Shown one piece after another: positions 18,883 through 30,800 of a stretch of 64,000 nt of DNA (positions are counted from its first letter, which is position 1; every line of letters starts with the position of its first letter). The notes below the pieces were generated by a model, which ran no database searches, had not been told where the DNA came from, and saw only the letters and a list, made by a program, of their open reading frames with translations. The position numbers were made by a program, and so were the translations under genes. The stretch comes from Cladorhizidae sp. MBARI D1340-BT2 (Eukaryota; Porifera; Demospongiae; Poecilosclerida; Cladorhizidae). The stretch is from positions 30,936,488-31,000,487 of the forward strand of contig JAQNBH010000015.1 in NCBI GenBank assembly GCA_028752905.1, in the 5' to 3' direction.

Positions 18883-21800
18883 GTGAGTCATTGTAAATTG
18901 TGAATACCACTGCTGTAGTCGATGGCAAATTTTAGAATGTGCTTGTAGTATATATATTATATTGTCTGTTACATATACTTAATTAAGTATTATGAACATA
19001 TGCATGTATATTATGTATGTATACATGTATATGCATGTATATTATGTATGTACATATGCATGTATATTATTATGTATGTACATATGCATGTATATATGCA
19101 TGTATATTATGTATGTATATATGCATGTATATTATGTATGTATACATGTATATGCATGTATATTATGTATGTATACATGTATATGCATGTATATTATGTA
19201 TGTACATATGCATGTATATTGTGTATGTATATATGCATGTATATTATGTATGCACATATGCATGTATATTGTGTATGTACATATGCATGTATATTATGTA
19301 TGTATATATGCATGTATATTATGTATGTACATATGCATGTATATTATGTATGTACATATGCATGTATATTATGTATGTGCATATGCATGTATATTATGTA
19401 TGTACATATGCATGTATATTATGTATGTACATATGCATGTATATTATGTATGTTGTACATATGCATGTATATTATGTATGTACATATGCATGTATATTAT
19501 GTATGTACATATGCATGTATATTATGTATGTACATATGCATGTATATTATGTATGTATATATGCATGTATATTATGTATGTACATATGCATGTATATTAT
19601 GTATGTACATATGCATGTATATTATGTATGTACATATGCATGTATATTATGTATGTACATATGCATGTATATTATGTATGTACATATGCATGTATATTAT
19701 GTATGTACATATGCATGTATATTATGTATGTACATATGCATGTATATTGTGTACATGTATGTACATATACATGTATATTATGTATGTACATGTATTAGAT
19801 GGGATGAGACACATTTTGGAAAACATGCAAGTTGGTACATTCAAGGGAAATTCTTCTTCGATGTCCATCCTCCATTGGGGAAGGTGAGTTCACTTTCTCT
19901 ATATAAGCTGGCTGGCTCTGCCTCAGATGCATATTACCTAGAGATTGTGTTGTGTGTGTGTGTGTGTAATGGGGAGAGTGGAAGTGTGGGTGGGATTAGT
20001 CTTACATTTTGGATCCCCTTTCCTTTATGAGTATCCACGTGTAGTTGCTCCACATGGCAGCACTGAGGAGGCAGGGTAGAGTAATCCAGTTGTCGGGTGT
20101 AGGTTGGTAGTTATGGCACACACACTGAGGTTGCGTGCATGTGTGTGGGTGTGTTTGCATGTGTGTGAGTGTGTGTTTGCATATGTGTGTGTGTGTGTCT
20201 GCATCTGTATGTGCATGCATGCATGTGTGTGTGTGTGTGATGGTGTTCCTAATAATGTTTCGACCCTTATTTCTAATGACGGACGCCAAAACCCAACCAG
20301 CAGACAAATCTCATACTTTAGCTAACTCACTTTGGTAGCTTCTTGGCATGCTAAATGGTGATTTCGGCCAACTGTGAACACTTCCAGTGTACCTTGAATC
20401 CTTCACCAAGGTTGTAAATTGGCAGGAAGAAAAAAAGCTTTTAGAAATGCAGCCATTATTTTCATGGACCTCTTACCTAATCAAGGAGGTGCTCTTTATA
20501 AATGAAAAAATCAAACTAAAGACTTCTAGAAATTGTGCCACACCTTTTTAATTGATGATGCTTTTTAATTGATGAAGTAATATATATATATAAAAAGAAT
20601 AAACATACACACACACACACACTACACACACACACACACTACACACATGCACACACAATTAAAGGAAACAAGAATTTATCAATATAGACCACAAACATTT
20701 AAAGGTTCCTCTAAATTAAATTATAAAAAAAAATAAGCTGCATTATATTTGGTGTACATTATTTTAAAAGCTAAAAAGTGCTCTAAATGCTTGTGATCTG
20801 CAGGTAAATTCCTGCTTTCGATCAATGTATATATTATAATTGTATTAAAATAGCTTTGTACATGTACATTATACATACATAGCAATGACCTCTTGGTATA
20901 ATAAGTAACATGATGTCAACAACTTGAGTTCTTGTCTGAATTTTTGGCCGGTGCTGTAGCCATCAGCAGAGAGCTATAAAGATTCTCAGTAAATTAAAGG
21001 AAGATTATTTGTGTGGTGTGTGTATGTGATGTATATCTGGTTTGTGGTGTGTGTGATGTGGTGTGTGTGATGTATATGTGGCGTGTGTGTGGTGTAATGT
21101 TTGTGGTGTGTATGTGATGTGGTATGTGTGATGTGGGTTGTGATGTGTATGTGGTGTGTGTGATGTGTATGTGGTGTAATGTTTATGTGGTGTGTGATGA
21201 ATGTGTGTGCATGTGGCATGTGTGAGGTGGTGTGTGTTTGTTCTTGATGCACAGCCACAGTTGTGAAGCGAGGAAGCTTGAACTCAGCAGGAAGGTGTAC
21301 TTGTACACTGGGACAGGCATGGGCTATGTTGCGTTGGGTGACATTGGACTCAAGGCTTACTGGAAGTCGGCATTGCCAAAATGGCATTTGTCGACCATAT
21401 TTTGTTGGCTAGCCTGTGCATGTGTTTTTCACTTCCTGATCAACACAACATTCCTGATCAACACAACATCTGATCAACACAACATGGCAACATTACCAAC
21501 AAAGAACAAAGAACACTACATGTAAGCCGTGGTGGCCCACATACGCAAGCAGTTTGCCAGTGAGTCTGCCTCTAGTCCTATTCTATTAGCTAGCTGTGTT
21601 GGAGCTCACATACGCAAGCAGTTTGCCAGCGAGCGTGCCTCTAGTCCTACTCTATTAGCTAGCTGTGCTGGAGCTCACATAATGCAAGCAGTTTGCCAGT
21701 GAGTCTGCCTCTAGTCCTACTCTATTAGCTAGCTGTGCTGGAGCTCACATAACACAAGGAGTTGAGTCTGCCTCTAGTCCTACTCTATTAGCTAGCTGTG

Positions 21801-24800
21801 CTGGAGCTCACATAATGCAAGCAGTTTGCCAGTGCGTCTGCCTCTAGTCCTACTCTATTAGCTAGCTATGTTGGAGCTCACATAATGCAAGCAGTTTGCC
21901 AGCGAGCGTGCCTCTAGTCCTACTCTATTAGCTAGCTGTGCTGGAGCTCACATAACACAAGGAGTCGAGTCTGCCTCTAGTCCTACACTGCAGTTGCTAA
22001 AATGAAGTTTACAGATTGGAGTCTACTCGACATTGTCCTTTGCTTAGCTCCAGATCAGTTCCATGTTGCTGCATCTCACTTCAGTTCTTGCAAAAAGCTA
22101 TCTCTACTGCTCCTTCCAACAAGAGTGTTTATGCTTCTTCCCAGAGCTGGCTCCCATTTTGTCAGTGTGTTCTATCTGCTGTAATGGGGGAATAGGGATG
22201 CTTTGAGGGAGGGGGGGTGGGGGGGGGGGGGGGGGGGGGTGGGTTCGCCAGGTCACAGCTTTACCTGAGCAGGTTGGGAGAGTCAAGTCTCTTCCCACTT
22301 CTTCGTGCATGTCTCTGAGCCACAGGCAGCCAGATGGCAGACACATTCTCACTAAATATTCATCTGATGTTGTCCAGCACGTGCCTGGGGTCTAGCCAGC
22401 CGCAACAAAAGACATTGTTTGTGCAATGTCAGCCATCCTCTCGTACAGCACTATTTCTTTGTCATGTGACTTTGTCATGTGACTGTCACATTGCAGTTGA
22501 TCATCGCTGTTGCTGGGGTAATGGTTGGCTACGACGGCTTGTTCGAGTTCAAGGAACCCGGTCAAGATTACGGTGACACACCTTACGTGGGGATGCGATG
22601 TGTAAGTGGTTTAGGTGGCAAGAGGGATGTGGGGGTGTGATGTGTAAGTGGTTTAGGTGGCAAGAGGGATGTTGGTGTGTGATGTGTAAGTGGTTTAGGT
22701 GGCAAGAGGGATGTTGGTGTGTGATGTGTAAGTGGTTTAGGTGGCAAGAGGGATGTTGGTGTGTGATGTGTAAGTGGTTTAGGTGGCAAGAGGGATGTGG
22801 GTGTGTGATGTGTAAGTGGTTTAGGTGGCAAGAGGGATGTGGGGATGCGATGTGTAAGTGGTTTAGGTGGCAAGAGGGATTGTGTGTGATGTGTAAGTGG
22901 TTTAGGTGGCAAGAGGGATGTGGGTGTGTGATGTGTAAGTGGTTTAGGTGGCAAGAGGGATGTGTGGATGTGATGTGTAAGTGGTTTAGGTGGCAAGAGG
23001 GATGTGGGTGTGTGATGTGTAAGTGGTTTAGGTGGCAAGAGGGATGTGTGTGTGTGATGTGTAAGTGGTTTAGGTGGCAAGAGGGATGTGGGTGTGTGAT
23101 GTGTAAGTGGTTTAGGTGGCAAGAGGGATGTGGGTGTGTTATGTGTAAGTGGTTTAGGTGGCAAGAGGGATGTGGGTGTGTGATGTGTAAGTGGTTTAGG
23201 TGGCAAGAGGGATGTGGGTGTGTTATGTGTAAGTGGTTTAGGTGGCAAGAGGGATGTGGGTGTGTGATGTGTAAGTGGTTTAGGTGGCAAGAGGGATGTG
23301 GGTGTGTGATGTGTAAGTGGTTTAGGTGGCAAGAGGGATGTGGGTGTGTGATGTGTAAGTGGTTTAGGTGGCAAGAGGGATGTGTGTGTGTGATGTGTAA
23401 GTGGTTTAGGTGGCAAGAGGGATGTGGGTGTGTGATGTGTAAGTGGTTTAGGTGGCAAGAGGGATGTGGGTGTGTTATGTGTAAGTGGTTTAGGTGGCAA
23501 GAGGGATGTGGGTGTGTGATGTGTAAGTGGTTTAGGTGGCAAGAGGGATGTGGGTGTGTTATGTGTAAGTGGTTTAGGTGGCAAGAGGGATGTGGGTGTG
23601 TGATGTGTAAGTGGTTTAGGTGGCAAGAGGGATGTGGGTGTGTGATGTGTAAGTGGTTTAGGTGCCAAGAGGGATGTGTGTGTGTGATGTGTAAGTGGTT
23701 TAGGTGGCAAGAGGGATGTGGGTGTGTGATGTGTAAGTGGTTTAGGTGGCAAGAGGGATGTGGGTGTGTTATGTGTAAGTGGTTTAGGTGGCAAGAGGGA
23801 TGTGGGTGTGTTATGTGTAAGTGGTTTAGGTGGCAAGAGGGATGTGGGTGTGTTATGTGTAAGTGGTTTAGGTGGCAAGAGGGATGTGGGTGTGTGATGT
23901 GTAAGTGGTTTAGGTGGCAAGAGGGATGTGGGTGTGTTATGTGTAAGTGGTTTAGGTGGCAAGAGGGATGTGGGTGTGTGATGTGTAAGTGGTTTAGGTG
24001 GCAAGAGGGATGTGGGTGTGTGATGTGTAAGTGGTTTAGGTGGCAAGAGGGATGTGGGTGTGTGATGTGTAAGTGGTTTAGGTGGCAAGAGGGATGTGGG
24101 TGTGTGATGTGTAAGTGGTTTAGGTGGCATGTGGGTGTGTGATGTGTAAGTGGTTTAGGTGGCAAGAGGGATGTGGGTGTGTGATGTGTAAGTGGTTTAG
24201 GTGGCAAGAGGGATGTGGGTGTGTGATGTGTAAGTGGTTTAGGTGGCAAGAGGGATGTGGGTGTGTGATGTGTAAGTGGTTTAGGTGGCAAGAGGGGCGT
24301 GTGGATAGTCGTTGCTTGTCGTTCCTCCCGCCCACCTGAAAATTGCTCTTCTCTTTCTCTCCCCAAGTTTTATCAGCCCCTTTCTTTCCTTGCTTCCTTT
24401 CATCTTTTTTTCTTTCCCTCTCCTTCGTCACTTCCTTATTCTCCAGTCTCTGTCTTCCCTTTCCAGTGGATCATGCGTGGTTTGGGGTGAGGGAGGATGG
24501 AAGGTGTGCATGTGTGTGTTTGGGGGGAGAGGGGGACCTGTGCTTCGTTGGCACTCAATGTGGTGTTGATGTTTCCAGCAGTTGGGACATACTCTGTAGA
24601 GAGATCATTCAGCCAGATTAATAGTGATGCAAATAATAGTGATGCAAATAAGGCTCCCATTTGATTTTGAACACTTGATACGTGTATCGGAACTACATGT
24701 ATCATTATCCAGTCAATTTTGATGAACCCCCAATAGACATATCTACATAACTCGATACTCTGATGTTTAAGATGCTTCACACTGTGTGTTGTGTTCAGGA

Positions 24801-27800
24801 TTGCTTCACTGCACTGGGAATAGACAGCAAGGTTGCACTTTTAGCCTCATGGAGCCAGGACTTTGGGTTAGAGGGTGTGTGTGGAGCCTTGACTTTGGTG
24901 AGGGGTGTGTGTGGAGCCTTGACTTCGGTGAGGGGTGTGTGTGGAGCCTTGACTTTGGTGAGGGGTGTGCGGAGCCTTGACTTTGGTGAGGGGTGTGCGT
25001 GGAGCCTTGACTTTGGTGAGGGGTGTGCGTGGAGCCTTGACTTTGGTGAGGGGTGTGTGTGGAGCCTTGACTTTGGTGAGGGGTGTGCGGAGCCTTGACT
25101 TTGGTGAGGGGTGTGTGTGGAGCCTGGACTTTGGTGAGGGGGGTGTGTGGAGCCTGGACTTTGGTGAGGTGTGTGTGTGGAGCCTGGAATTTGGTGAGGG
25201 GTGTGTGTGGAGCCTTGACTTTGGTGAGGGGTGTGTGTGGAGTCTGCACTTTGGTGAGGGGTGTATGTGGAGCCTGGACTTTGGTGAGGTGTGTGTGGAG
25301 CCTGCACTTTGGTGAGGGGTGTATGTGGAGCCTGGACTTTGGTGAGGGGTGTGTGGAGCCTTGACTTTGGTGAGGGGTGTGTGTGGAGCCTGGACTTTGG
25401 TGAGGGGTGTGTGTGGAGCCTGCACTTTGGTGAGGGGTGTGTGTGGAGCCTGGACTTTGGTGAGGGGTGTGTGTGGAGCCTTGACTTTGGTGAGGGGTGT
25501 ATGTGGAGCCTGGACTTTGGTGAGGGGTGTATGTGGAGCCCGGACTTTGGTGAGGGGTGTATGTGGAGCCTGGACTTTGGTGAGGGGTGTGTGCGGAGCC
25601 TGGACTTTGGTGAGGGGTGTATGTGGAGCCTGGACTTTGGTGAGGGGTGTGTGCGGAGCCTTGACTTTGGTGTGGTGTGTGTGGAGCCTGGACTTTGGTG
25701 AGGGGTGTGTGGAGCCTTGACTTTGGTAAAGTGTGTGTGGAGCCTTGACTTTGGTGAGGTGTGTGTGGAGCCTTGACTTTGGTGTGGTGTGTGTGGAGCC
25801 TTGACTTTGGTGAGGTGTGTGTGGAGCCTTGACTTTGGTGAGGGGTGTGTGTGGAGCCTTGACTTTGGTGAGGTGTGTGTGGAGCCTTGACTTTGGTGAA
25901 GTGTGTGTGGAGCCTGGACTTTGGTGAGGGGTGTGTGTGGAGCCTTGACTTTGGTGTGGTGTGTGTGGAGCCTTGACTTTGGTGAGGTGTGTGTGGAGCC
26001 TTGACTTTGGTGAAGTGTGTGTGGAGCCTTGACTTTGGAGGAAGGAAGGGAGGAGAGGAGGATATTCCAGAGCACACCTAATCTTTCTGTATGCAACACA
26101 GTTTTCTACCCCCCCCCCCCCCGCAATCACCTCCCCTGCAGATGTGTGCACTAATGGGTATGATGGTGTGCCCTCTCTCCTACCTGACAGTGTGGGAGCT
26201 GACCCACTCCAATATGGCTGCCCTACTCAGTGGCGTCATGTCCGTCTGCGAGGTAGGAACACTCGTCCTCTCCCAGTACATCCTCCTCGACCCTGTTCTT
26301 CTCTTCTTCATAATGGCTGCCACTTTTTCCTCTGCAAAGTTTGTCAACACCCACAGAGAGTGAGCTATATATGTACACCGTAGTGTGAGGGTGTGGGTGT
26401 GTTAGGGGGTGATGTATTCATGGTTGACTGCTATCAGGCCCCTCCCCCCTCCTTCCATGTAAACTAATATAGTATACATGGTCATCGCCAGTGACCCTTA
26501 ATTATGTACTGACCTAATGAATCAGGTGTGGACAGACAGATGGTACTAATTCTAATGACTCTTTTAACCCACTCACCGTCATAAGCGTATATATACGTCC
26601 AAACCACATAATTATCGGGGGGGAATCATTAACTCTTTAGGGCCGATAATTGAAATAACGCCGCGCAAGCGTGTGCCGGAATTAATTGAGTAATTCGTTT
26701 TATTAGCCCGAGAGAAAAACACCTTGGGCTCTTGAAGTCATGGGACAGCTTCTTCGCTTCAGGGCTCAACTAGGTTAGCGTGTTGCTAGCTTACCTGGCT
26801 ACTTCTAAACAAAGCACACTAAGTTTGTTTAGCTTTTAGCGATCTCTGCGGTCTGTTGGCTTCGAAATCTTTTTACTATAGAGCTAGAGCTGCCATTATG
26901 CCATGGTAGTAGTTTCATCCACGTAAATAGTTTCAAAAAGGTAAGCTAGATAATTGATGAGTATATAATTAGTAATAATTAGTTTTAGTCGCGTGAGAGA
27001 AAAACACCGTGGGCACTTGAAGTCATGGGACAGCTTCTTCGCTTCAGGACTCACCCAGGTTAGCGTGTTGCTAGCTTACCTGGCCCTTGAAGTCATGGGA
27101 TAGCTTCTTCGCTTCTGGGCTCAACTAGGTTAGCGTGTAGCTAGTCTACCTGGCTACTTCTAAAGAAAGCACACTGTTTGTTTTGCTTTTAGCGATGTCT
27201 GTCGCTTCGAGATCTTCTTACTATAGAGCTGCCATGATGCCATGCTACGTAGTTTCATGACGAAAATAGTTCCAAAAAAGTAAGCGTGAAGCTTACCTCC
27301 GATCAGTATTTTTGTTGTCAGTACTCTGTTCACATTCAAAGGAAAGGACATGATGTTACCAATATTTTCAGGACAAGACACATGGATATAAGACACATGG
27401 ATATACTGATAAGTTGCTGAGATATTGAATGTCAATAATATATTGTTTTGCTAGGTAGAAGTAAGTTGAGCATGAAACATAATCATATATATAGCTAGCT
27501 ATTATTATTGAATGTGAGAAATAGTGTGCCAGCTTGTAGCAGTCCTCTTTTAGGCATAGATGTGGCTTCCCAGGACAGGCATTGCATACCCATATGCTCT
27601 GTCGGGAGGGCACCCTTTTTTTTTGGCACTAGATGCATCTCCTAGATATATCGCCTCTTGCAGGAAAGTGGTCTAGGCGAGGAAGTGTTGGTGGTAATAG
27701 TTCTGTGGCAGAGCTACTTGGCCTCTGAGAAGAGAGCAGTGGCTGGTTGGTCAACTGAGAGAGTGGTTGTGGTGGATTTGGTGGCAAGGGTAGGGTTTGT

Positions 27801-30800
27801 TGAGATATGTGTTGTGGTTGAGGTGTGTTGGTTGACGACTGAGATGGTTGTATAGTTGGTGCTATAAGTACATGTATAGCACTGCTGAAGAACATCTATA
27901 GTGTATTGACATTGTTATGTATTGACATGGTTATGTTACATGTTTGTTGTTGTTGTTTCACCCACCTGTAGCAAATGTAAATCCTGGACTGAGCTGTGTA
28001 CCAGTATCATTCTGACCTATAGCTGGTGGAGGTGAAGCTCACTCCTCTGAAAATATTTATTTTTGTAAATATAATCATTGAACAATTCATCATAAAGAAA
28101 CCATTGATGTTGGGGTGAAGTTCTGAATCACTTGCTGGAGGAGGTTATACAAGATTTAAAAAACATTACCATTGTCTTCCATAACTTTAAGGTCATCATC
28201 ACTTCCTTCTGCTATGTATTCAAGGATGCTGTTGTCATAACCAGGAAAAAAGTCTACAACACACTCTAGAGAAAATCTTTTTGTAATTAACAGTTGTGGG
28301 CAGAGAAGCTACAAGTAAACACAGCTGCAAGATATTAGATTACGCAATGGCCATGTAAATAGAGCGAGCTAAAGTGATTAGTGTTTCTCCGCGACAAAAG
28401 TCGCTATCGTCGTTACGGACAATTAAAATGTGCGCGTGAAAAGTCGCTATCGGCCCTAAAGAGTTAAAAAAATCAATCGTTCGGTTGTAAATTAAGATAT
28501 GAATATCAAAAAATAGCTAAATTCTTGCTCTACGCACATGCCGAATATAAGAGCCGTACGGGTTCGGTAACTAAGGTAAAGTAAAATTGAAATCGCTGAC
28601 CGTTCACTTTTTGATCAAGTTGGAAATGACGGTCAGACTAACTTTAGACCAAGTTCTTTCTAGGATTCAAGACGACGACTACGTCCTATCAGAGGACGAA
28701 AGTACGAAAGTAGCAGCAAGGAAGGTGAAGTAATCTATTCCCAACTTGGGAAGAGTAGCATTGATCCTGAAATTGTGCTATCGGTGGGTGGGAGATACTT
28801 TTGGACAATTTTCTGGCGAGAGCGGTGCCGCTCGATAGTCTGTTTGGGCGGAGGAGAGTCTAGCAGTGACGAAGAAGACTATGCCAGTGAGTTTTGTTTA
28901 CTTGCTAGCTAAGTAGCTAGCAAGTAAAGCATGTTCTGGATAGAATGGTTTAGCTGTTCTTTCGCGGGACAATCCATATTAAATTCATTAGGTCGAGGAG
29001 GCAATACTTTTTGTTTATGTTGACATTATTCTTTTTAGGTATGGTGCAACCAACCCCTTCACTGTCACCCTTCCTCATAGCCACTTCTTGTGGAGTTCAT
29101 ACTCCTTCAAGGCCTGTTTGTCAGCGTAGTCGCAGAACTAGGGGCAGTAGTAGAGCTAGGAGTAGTCAACTTGCACGTCTGAGTACACGTAGTCAAGTAA
29201 CTTCCAGTATTCATTTGGATACCTCAATGGCTTCTTGTACCAGTCATGTTTGATGCTACATAAATTGTGTACCAAGTGTTATAAAGAGTAAATGAAATGT
29301 GAAAATATATATTCCTAGATGGTGTCTATACATTACATTGTGGTAGTGTGGCACAATGATGTCTTCTTGTATGTTGCTGGCCAGTATCTTATCAAACCTC
29401 CATCACTGGTCTGAGTGGCTCAAAACACCTTGATACTAGAGGGGGAAATGAAATAAGGCTATATACGTGTGTGTGCACGTACATAGATCATATTACTACA
29501 ATTGTTAATTATCTGTGAAACCAGAACTCAAAACTTCTAATTAGATTCATGACATTGTGGTTTGTTTCTATGGCAACTGTATGTTACCACAATGTTGGTC
29601 ATTATAAGGGCTTTCATGTGAACTATGGTTGCTAAGGACTTAAGTCAACCTTTGCTGAAATAGCATTGCATACTGTATGTTTATGCAAGTCAATTTTTTT
29701 GTAATTTTTCAAAATAAAGTCAACGGTGGAAGGGTTAAATAATAAATATATCATTCACTGAGATTGTAATGAAGTTAGCAAGTTGCAGTTCTAGGAGGAG
29801 ATGTCTGGCCAGTGCCTCTGCTTTAGCTTCTTTCTCTTCATCGTCTCAAAAACCTCCTGTATGAAGCTGTCAATTTCAGACTGAGAGGGTCTTTGTCACT
29901 ATCCTTTCCTTCTCGTGTGATTATGCTACTGTAAAGTGTGCAGCACGCACCCTTCACATAGCAAGCATCGACGATGCAGTTTCCAGTGAACTAGGATTAG
30001 ACAGGTACACATTGGAAGCTCCCAGTCTATAGAAAGTGAAGCCGACAAGAATGATCGCGATGGCGATCCGTTTGCTGCTACGAGTGCCCAGCCTAATATC
30101 GACTTATAAAACCAACCTCATTCAATAATGACTCTCCATTGTGTATGGTGTAGGTGACCTTTGTAAACCTCCTTTCAGTGCATAGTGGCCAGATTAACTC
30201 TGGACCAACTGCATGTGCTCTTATCCTCTCACTTCTGAGGGTGATGCCCTCTACCTTACTATGTATATATAGGGCTTTTGAACTGGAATGGTGGTACTGG
30301 CTCACCCTCTCAGGCATGTTCCTAGGCTGTGCTTTCAGGTAAGACATGCTCACTCAAAAACCCTCTCCTCCTCCACTTCCTTCTCTCCCATTTCTTTCCC
30401 TCTTCTGCTTCCTCTCCCCACCGCCCACCTCCTCCTCTCTCCCTTTCCTCCACTTTCTCATTCACGATAAACCTCCTCCTCCTCCTCACCCTTCACCCTC
30501 TTCCCTCCCACTAACTCCTTCATCTCCTCTCACCTCCTAACCTCGTACTCCTCCTCCTCTCTCTCTCCCCAGCTCCTCCCTCCATTTTCTACTCCTCCTC
30601 TGCCCTCCTCCTCCCCCACCTCTTTCCTCTCCTCCTCTCCTCCTCATCTCCTCCTAATGGTCTCCATTGTCTCTTGCAGTGTCAAGTGGGTGGGTGCCTT
30701 TGTAGTGATGTTGGTTGGCTTCACTACCATCAAAGACTTGTGGGGTCTGCTGGGGGACTTGACTATCTCCATGGTGATTCTTATAGAACTGTAGGAGTGC

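Noticed and set aside
18992..20030. Three overlapping Met/Tyr/Cys/Ile-rich ORFs
   Set aside because: 24-bp array in POMT2 intron 1. Only the final segment from 19799 (WDETHFGK...) is real coding sequence.
22549..24366. ORFs of 515-605 codons on both strands rich in [14 protein letters not shown] or [10 protein letters not shown]
   Set aside because: They are the 42-bp intronic array read in frame. The period is a multiple of three without stops, and the array begins at a true splice donor.
24795..26151. ORFs of 423-434 codons with [10 protein letters not shown] repeats
   Set aside because: A minisatellite in POMT2 intron 3; open in several frames at once, which real proteins are not.
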